Part shown: in pieces, positions 6,970 through 11,010 of the stretch | Numbering within the stretch: position 1 is the stretch's first letter | How the letters are laid out: every line of letters begins with the position of its first letter | Source: Bacillota bacterium | GTDB taxonomy: Bacteria > Bacillota > Clostridia > Acetivibrionales > DSM-1351 | Assembly (NCBI GenBank): GCA_023426005.1 | Contig: JAFABO010000023.1 | Span: 1 to 11,010 of the forward strand | DNA length: 11,010 nt | Reading direction: 5' to 3' | The notes under the pieces: model-generated | What the model saw: the letters and a program-made list of their open reading frames with translations, nothing else | Told to the model about the DNA's origin: nothing | Database searches by the model: none | Position numbers and translations under genes: made by a program

Positions 6970-6990
6970 ATGAGAAAGATGGTGAAATAA
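6970..6990 (+). other. Possible six-codon leader ORF overlapping the YkuK-family start
   Basis: ATG-AGA-AAG-ATG-GTG-AAA-TAA has AAGGA five bases upstream and a TAATG stop-start overlap with the next gene's ATG at 6990. It could feed ribosomes onto that gene, whose own ribosome binding site is weak. It may equally be chance. Confidence 0.3.
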
Positions 6991-7505
6991 TGAGATTTTT
7001 TAATACGGTACAAAAAAATATGAGCTTTGTGGATGTGATAGCCAGCATCGAATATTTTATCAGATTGGACCCTGACTGCAGGTATAGATTGGCAGTGGGG
7101 ACAGACTCCCAGTTAAAGGGCAAAATCACATGTTTTGCAACAGGCATTTATATACACAGGGAGGGCCGGGGAGCCTGGGGCTGCATATGTAAAAGGATAC
7201 AAAACAGACAGTACACAAATTTGAGAGAAAAGATAACAAAAGAAACATCTTTTACTTATGAGATGGTTAACATGCTTAATCAGGAATTGATGACCTCGCT
7301 ATATGATATTGTTGCCAGGTATGAAAACTTTGACTGCAGACTTGAAGCTCACATCGATGTCGGAACAAAGGGAGAAACCCGTAAACTTATCAAGGAAATG
7401 GTCGGATATTTCGAGGGTATGCCGGTAGATGCAAAAATCAAACCGGAGGCTTTTGTTGCAAGCAGCTATGCAAACAGGTACAGCCGCGATATAAGGGTCA
7501 GCTGA
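6990..7505 (+). CDS. ykuK: YkuK-family RNase H-like protein (DUF458)
   Basis: The 171 residues match the length and pattern of the YkuK family, which has a predicted ribonuclease H-like fold; its biological role is not established as far as I know. The first core strand reads YRLAVGTDSQ with Asp39 in the place of the first RNase H-type acidic residue. A second acidic strand reads LEAHIDVGTKGETRKLIKE with Asp123 (119-136). The C-terminal motif KPEAFVASSYANRYSRD spans 151-167. Between them is a helix with acidic residues (Glu91, Glu99). Metal-dependent nuclease activity is an inference from the fold. The ATG at 6990 has only a weak ribosome binding site (GGTG) but overlaps a tiny upstream frame. 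A 70-residue gene follows 39 bases after the stop, and both share one downstream terminator, so they probably form one unit. Confidence 0.8.
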   Translation: MRFFNTVQKNMSFVDVIASIEYFIRLDPDCRYRLAVGTDSQLKGKITCFATGIYIHREGRGAWGCICKRIQNRQYTNLREKITKETSFTYEMVNMLNQELMTSLYDIVARYENFDCRLEAHIDVGTKGETRKLIKEMVGYFEGMPVDAKIKPEAFVASSYANRYSRDIRVS

Positions 7506-7544
7506 TGAATAGAATCCTCTATCCGGCGGAATTGGAGACTAAAT

Positions 7545-7757
7545 GTGAATACATTAATAATGAATGTGAAAAAATATATATCAAAGAGCAGAATCGGAAA
7601 AGACAAGCTGAAAATCAGAACTGTTTCACTTGAGCACTGGGAGAATATTGAGGGGACCGGCAGAATTTTAACGGCAAGGAACAATAATACGAACCGTTAT
7701 AATTCATCCCTTTACCCTGATCAAAGCCAGATGTTCTTATCCGGTAAATTGAGATAA
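7545..7757 (+). CDS. Hypothetical 70-residue basic protein, GTG start
   Basis: I do not recognise this protein. The GTG at 7545 is preceded at six bases by GGAGA (7534-7538), a good ribosome binding site; the in-frame ATG at 7560 has none. The N-terminal 25 residues are Lys-rich (VKKYISKSRIGKDKLK), followed by VSLEHWENIEGTGRIL and an Asn-rich segment (ARNNNTNRYNSS). There is no signal peptide, cysteine or membrane helix. The composition would suit a nucleic-acid-binding or intrinsically disordered small protein, but that is a guess. It sits directly downstream of the YkuK-family gene, and a strong hairpin begins at its stop codon. Its position and start signals are better evidence for it than its sequence. 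Confidence 0.55.
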   Translation: MNTLIMNVKKYISKSRIGKDKLKIRTVSLEHWENIEGTGRILTARNNNTNRYNSSLYPDQSQMFLSGKLR

Positions 7758-7804
7758 AATAACAGGCAGCCACACATTTTTACCTGGCTGCCTGTTATTT
7801 TAAC
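7758..7804 (+). terminator. Rho-independent terminator with a 15-bp perfect stem
   Basis: AATAACAGGCAGCCA (7758-7772) and its exact reverse complement (7785-7799) enclose a 12-base loop. The 3' side continues TTATTTTAA, a fair U-tract. It starts immediately after the TAA of the 70-residue gene and ends the YkuK unit. Confidence 0.85.
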
Positions 7805-7874
7805 TGATGGATCGGCCTCACATTGTTGATATTTTACGAAATTACTATTTAAGACCTAAAAGGAGTTTTTTTAC

Positions 7875-8804
7875 ATGCTGGATGTATGTTTATTGGGCAC
7901 AGGAGGAATGATACCGCTTCCGGACAGATGGCTTACCTCTATGTTATTAAGATACAAGGGCCGTATGCTCCTGGTGGATTGCGGTGAAGCTACGCAGATA
8001 CCTCTGAGAATATGCGGCTGGGGCTTTAAAGCAATTGATACGGTATTTTTTACACATTACCATGCCGATCATGTTGCAGGTTTGACCGGATTTCTTTTAA
8101 CCCTGGGTAATTCGGGAAGAGAAGAACCACTGACCTTGATAGGACCGCCCGGGTTAAAAACTGTCGTGGAAGGTCTGCTGGTGATAGCCCCCCAGCTGCC
8201 TTATGAAATCAGACTGCTGGAACTGCCCCATGATCAAGGCGCGGAATTTTTATTGGAGGATATTTATGTCAGAAGTATTCCTGTTGAACATTGGATGCCA
8301 TGCCTGGCGTACAGCTTTGAAATTAAAAGGCAGGGGAAGTTTGACCATAAGAAAGCTCAACAGCTGGAGATACCTGTGAAGTACTGGAAACAGCTGCAGA
8401 GGGGTGAGGTTGTTGACCTTGAAGGAAGGCTGATTAAACCTGAGATAGTGTTAGGTGAGCAGAGAAGAGGAATAAAGGTATCCTACTGCACAGATACCAG
8501 GCCTGTGGCGGGGCTGGTTGATTTTATAAAAGCCTCCGATCTCTTTATATGTGAAGGAATGTATGGTGATAACCGGGATATAAAAAAAGCGGCTCAAAAG
8601 AAACATATGGTTTTTTCAGAGGCGGCTGTGCTTGCAAAGCGCGGTGAGGTTGAGGAGCTATGGCTGACACATTTCAGCCCTGCGCTGGAAAATCCGCAGG
8701 AACATATAGCCACTGCAAAGTCTGTGTTTGAAAATACAATTGCAGGCCGCGATCTCATGACTAAAAATATAAAATTCCGGGAACAGGGCTTGCATAATGG
8801 TTGA
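7875..8804 (+). CDS. rnz: Ribonuclease Z-type metallo-beta-lactamase-fold hydrolase
   Basis: Zinc phosphodiesterase of the ribonuclease Z family, which trims the 3' trailer from tRNA precursors in the cytoplasm. The 309 residues are the usual short-form length. Metal-binding motifs in order: HYHADH at 61-66, His139 in PVEHW, Asp207 in CTDTRP and His266 in THFSPA. His244 in KKHMVFSEAA matches the conserved His of the family's HxxxxEA-type motif. The N-terminus reads LGTGGMIPLPDR instead of the more common GTSSGxPT. The substrate-arm region (about 160-185) lacks the Gly-Pro motif expected in the tRNA-binding exosite, reading IPVKYWKQLQRG. It could therefore be a variant tRNase Z or a relative with another substrate. 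The ATG follows AAAGGAG by nine bases. It is preceded by a strong terminator and probably has its own promoter, although I could not place one convincingly. Confidence 0.85.
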   Translation: MLDVCLLGTGGMIPLPDRWLTSMLLRYKGRMLLVDCGEATQIPLRICGWGFKAIDTVFFTHYHADHVAGLTGFLLTLGNSGREEPLTLIGPPGLKTVVEGLLVIAPQLPYEIRLLELPHDQGAEFLLEDIYVRSIPVEHWMPCLAYSFEIKRQGKFDHKKAQQLEIPVKYWKQLQRGEVVDLEGRLIKPEIVLGEQRRGIKVSYCTDTRPVAGLVDFIKASDLFICEGMYGDNRDIKKAAQKKHMVFSEAAVLAKRGEVEELWLTHFSPALENPQEHIATAKSVFENTIAGRDLMTKNIKFREQGLHNG

Positions 8805-8845
8805 TTACAAATACTGTGATTATATTCACCATCCATAATATGTTA

Positions 8846-8851
8846 TATAAT
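8846..8851 (+). promoter_or_regulatory. Possible -10 box upstream of the AT-rich gene
   Basis: TATAAT is a perfect -10 hexamer 31 bases before the ATG at 8882. No good -35 is visible (TTCACC at 8825-8830 has only 15-base spacing). The area is very AT-rich, so chance matches are likely. Confidence 0.3.
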
Positions 8852-8881
8852 ATTAAATAAACATAATTAAAAGGAAATATT

Positions 8882-9430
8882 ATGGTTAGAAGAAAATTAT
8901 TTAATTTCACTATTTGCTTTATTATCCTTGCCGCTTTAGGTTTTACTTTTTTATATTATATTCCTGATACAAATCAAGTAAAGAAAACTATACATGAATA
9001 TGATTTAAAATATTATGATGCAATCTTTTATAAAAAACCACTTAGTTATTCAAACTTAATTAAAAATAGTGATTTATTAAAGTTAACTGAATTAAGAGAC
9101 AAATATAACAGACTATATATGGAAAGCAATAATGAAAAATTTAAAAAAGTAGGTGCGGGGAATTCATGGCGTCAGGCTTATATTTTTGGAAGCTTATGCA
9201 TTATACGATCAAAATATACTACGACAATTTCTTATGATACAAAACTTACTGAGGGACATTATGAATACAACAGGCTAACTTTGCTAAAAAGACACAATAA
9301 AAGCTGGTATATTGAGAACGATATAATTTCTAAGAGTAAAATAAATTTGTTTCAATTATTTGATTCCAATAATATCGAAAATAAAATAAAGAACTACCAG
9401 GAAGAGTATAAGAAGTTCATTTTGCAATAA
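8882..9430 (+). CDS. AT-rich hypothetical membrane-anchored protein
   Basis: A 182-residue protein of no family I can name with confidence. Residues 1-7 (MVRRKLF) are basic and about 8-27 (NFTICFIILAALGFTFLYYI) are hydrophobic, giving a signal anchor with the rest outside the cell. The outer part is Lys/Asn/Tyr-rich. In its second half a strand-rich segment (TTTISYDTKLTEGHYEY, then RLTLLKRHNKSWYIEND) has the rhythm of small NTF2-like or DUF4829-type extracytoplasmic domains; this is only a resemblance. AAAAGGA stands six bases before the ATG. Codon use is strongly A/T-ending, unlike the hydrogenase, exporter and gltB genes, which suggests recent acquisition or weak selection. It lies between rnz and gltB, in the same direction but without evident functional link. 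Confidence 0.7.
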   Translation: MVRRKLFNFTICFIILAALGFTFLYYIPDTNQVKKTIHEYDLKYYDAIFYKKPLSYSNLIKNSDLLKLTELRDKYNRLYMESNNEKFKKVGAGNSWRQAYIFGSLCIIRSKYTTTISYDTKLTEGHYEYNRLTLLKRHNKSWYIENDIISKSKINLFQLFDSNNIENKIKNYQEEYKKFILQ

Positions 9431-9686
9431 CTTTTAAAAAATATGACCATCTAATAAAAGTATGTATATATAGAAGAATATGCACTCTTTTAAATTGTCT
9501 TATAAAGGGGTTCCCTTTAAATCCTAACTGAGTTAAAAATTTATTGCCGGGTGTGGTAAAAATAAAAGGGCTGGAACAGTAGAATTTTATCCAAAAACTA
9601 TTGATTTTGAAAGTTTGGGTATTCAAAACTGCAAATCGGCAAATATTCACAAAAAAATTTTTTTATCAATTTCAAATTAAGGACTA

Positions 9687-9773
9687 ATGAGTCTATTTGC
9701 GAAAGTGGCCTATTGCCTGGGCTTCGACGCCGAGAAACAGAAAAAGCTTGATTTTGGAAATAAAAAAACATAA
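9687..9773 (+). CDS. Possible 28-residue small ORF or gene remnant (tentative)
   Basis: ATG at 9687 to TAA at 9773 encodes MSLFAKVAYCLGFDAEKQ and ten further residues. AAGGA (9679-9683) precedes it by only three bases, closer than usual. The stretch 9700-9745 is clearly richer in G and C than its surroundings and reads like normal coding DNA. It may be a real small protein or the surviving end of a lost gene. No family recognised. Confidence 0.25.
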   Translation: MSLFAKVAYCLGFDAEKQKKLDFGNKKT

Positions 9774-9811
9774 AAAATCCTAAATAATTACTTTTAAATT
9801 TTGCATGTTCG

Positions 9812-9820
9812 TGCTAGAAT
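9812..9820 (+). promoter_or_regulatory. Possible extended -10 promoter of gltB
   Basis: TGC-TAGAAT is an extended -10 with five of six matches. Its -35 place holds TTTTAA. An alternative is TTGCAT (9801-9806) with TATAAA (9826-9831) at 19-base spacing. Either would give a leader of roughly 25-40 bases. Confidence 0.35.
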
Positions 9821-9862
9821 AATTGTATAAAAGATATATAAATAGAATTAAGGGTGTGAAAT

Positions 9863-11010
9863 ATGCAAAAATATGGTTTACCAAACAAGCAGGGGCTTTA
9901 CGACCCGGCATTAGAACATGACGCATGTGGAATGGGGTTTGTCGTAAACATAAAAGGAGAAAAATCCCATGATATCGTTGCCGACGCTTTGACAGTGCTG
10001 GAGAACTTAAATCACAGAGGGGCCAGCGGAGCAGATGAAAACACAGGTGATGGTGCAGGAATATTGGTTCAGATTCCACATGACTTTTTTAAAAGAGAAT
10101 GTGAAGTTCTGGGGTTTGATTTGCCTGAAAAAGGCAATTACGGCGTAGGTATGATCTTTGCCCACAAATATGAGGATTTCAGAAAAACTCAAATGGAGGC
10201 CTTTGAAAAGATCGTAAAGGAAGAGGGGCAGAAAATCCTGGGCTGGAGGGAAGTGCCCATAGACAGGACAACAATAGGTGACAGTGCAAAATCTGTTATG
10301 CCCAGATTTATTCAGGTGTTTATTGAAAAGTCTTCGGATTTGGCAGATGAAATGGCCTTTGAAAGAAAACTCTATACCATCAGAAAAAGGTCTGAAAGGG
10401 TTATCGGACCCATGTGCGAAGACAAGGGAAGCATATTCTACGTTGCAAGTTTGTCTTCCAAAACCATTGTTTACAAAGGTATGCTCACTGCCGGGCAATT
10501 GAGAAATTTCTATCTTGATCTTTCGGACCTGGACTTTGTGTCGGCACTGGCAATGGTCCACTCCAGATTCAGTACAAACACCTTCCCAAGCTGGGAAAGA
10601 GCACATCCAACCAGGTATCTCGTACACAACGGAGAAATAAATACCATCAGAGGTAATGTAAACTGGATGAAGGCACGTCAGAAATGCATGGATTCCAAAT
10701 TGTTTGAGGACATCAACAAGATATATCCCATAGTTGATGAATCGGGCAGTGACTCCTCCATGTTCGACAACAGTCTTGAATTCATGTATCTCACAGGAAA
10801 GTCCCTTCCCCAGGCAATATTAATGATGATTCCCGAACCGTGGGAAAAGAACCACCTTATGTCCAAAACCAAAAAGGATTTCTATGAGTTCCAGAATTTT
10901 ATAATGGAGCCATGGGACGGACCTGCCGCCATGGCATTCACCGACGGCGATGTGATAGGCGGAATGCTTGACAGAAACGGACTTCGTCCATCAAGATACT
11001 ATGTGACAAA
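9863..11010 (+). CDS. gltB: Glutamate synthase large subunit, N-terminal part (3' end outside window)
   Basis: Large subunit of NAD(P)H- or ferredoxin-dependent glutamate synthase, which turns glutamine plus 2-oxoglutarate into two glutamates in ammonia assimilation. The first 382 codons of a protein normally near 1500 residues are visible and open to the window edge. They form the class II glutamine amidotransferase domain. Cys22 in EHDACGMGFV is the expected catalytic nucleophile, exposed as the N-terminus after removal of a 21-residue propeptide. Other family motifs are NHRGASGADENTGDGAG (50-66), HSRFSTNTFPSW (233-244), HNGEIN (255-260), SDSSMFDN (296-303) and DRNGLRPSRYY (370-380). The FMN and FeS regions lie beyond the edge. 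The ATG at 9863 has AAGGGTGTG (9850-9858) upstream. It appears to begin its own transcript after the AT-rich gap. Confidence 0.95.
   Translation, partial: MQKYGLPNKQGLYDPALEHDACGMGFVVNIKGEKSHDIVADALTVLENLNHRGASGADENTGDGAGILVQIPHDFFKRECEVLGFDLPEKGNYGVGMIFAHKYEDFRKTQMEAFEKIVKEEGQKILGWREVPIDRTTIGDSAKSVMPRFIQVFIEKSSDLADEMAFERKLYTIRKRSERVIGPMCEDKGSIFYVASLSSKTIVYKGMLTAGQLRNFYLDLSDLDFVSALAMVHSRFSTNTFPSWERAHPTRYLVHNGEINTIRGNVNWMKARQKCMDSKLFEDINKIYPIVDESGSDSSMFDNSLEFMYLTGKSLPQAILMMIPEPWEKNHLMSKTKKDFYEFQNFIMEPWDGPAAMAFTDGDVIGGMLDRNGLRPSRYYVT

Larger units (their letters stand above)
9431..9862. other. 432-base AT-rich region upstream of gltB
   Basis: Largely without genes. It contains a TAAAGGG/CCCTTTA hairpin with a three-base loop (9503-9519, no T-run after it), an A7T7 tract (9651-9664), a 28-codon frame in a GC-richer islet (9687-9773), and the gltB promoter area from about 9790. 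No terminal inverted repeats or transposase motifs were recognised, although the mosaic composition could reflect decayed DNA. Confidence 0.5.

Noticed and set aside
9503..9519. TAAAGGG/CCCTTTA hairpin as a terminator of the AT-rich gene
   Set aside because: Three-base loop and no following T-run; reported only as a minor hairpin in the gap.
9417..9650. 77-codon minus-strand frame in the AT-rich gap
   Set aside because: Phe/Ile-rich translation typical of random AT-rich DNA, without a good ribosome binding site or recognisable motif.
10007..10627. 206-codon minus-strand open frame inside gltB
   Set aside because: Lies entirely opposite the unmistakable GltB reading frame, shows no protein family and has no supporting start signals; it is an antisense shadow.
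1..11010. CRISPR array, tRNA or rRNA genes, intact insertion sequence, toxin-antitoxin or known defence module
   Set aside because: No regularly spaced repeats, cloverleaf-like segments, transposase motifs with terminal repeats, or recognisable defence proteins were found on either strand.

Overview
The window looks like chromosomal DNA of an anaerobic, low-to-moderate GC Firmicute. The best guess is a clostridial fermenter of the Ruminiclostridium/Acetivibrio type. This is inferred from an [FeFe]-hydrogenase with a fused small-subunit domain, strong AGGAG-type ribosome binding sites, TTG and GTG starts, a YkuK-family gene, and AT-rich intergenic DNA between moderately GC genes. No species can be fixed from the sequence alone.

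Left part (1-2608, + strand): the 3' end of an [FeFe]-hydrogenase catalytic subunit, then a 318-base gap with a likely promoter. A two-gene unit follows: a D-2-hydroxyacid dehydrogenase with an Arg-rich cofactor loop, and a Nudix hydrolase with a TTG start. Middle (2782-6346, - strand): two overlapping half-transporter genes encode the halves of a heterodimeric ABC exporter. Their motifs complement each other, giving one consensus and one degenerate ATP site. The downstream gene's ribosome binding site lies inside the end of the upstream gene, so translation is probably coupled.

Right of the exporter promoter (6347-7800, + strand): a compact unit with its own TTGACA-type promoter, strong ribosome binding site and hairpin-T terminator encodes an unrecognised 46-residue protein with three cysteines. 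It is too short for ordinary gene finders. Next come a YkuK-family RNase H-like gene and a 70-residue unknown gene, closed by a 15-bp perfect-stem terminator. Then follow a ribonuclease Z-type metallo-beta-lactamase-fold protein (7875-8804) and a conspicuously AT-rich, membrane-anchored 182-residue protein (8882-9430). After 432 mostly gene-free AT-rich bases comes the start of glutamate synthase large subunit (gltB), which runs off the right edge with its glutaminase domain visible.

The window mixes housekeeping functions (hydrogen metabolism, RNA maturation, ammonia assimilation) with export and small-molecule clean-up genes. I see no CRISPR array, tRNA, rRNA, intact insertion sequence or known defence system. 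The least explained parts are the 46-residue gene and its regulatory region, the 70-residue partner of YkuK, and the AT-rich stretch before gltB.
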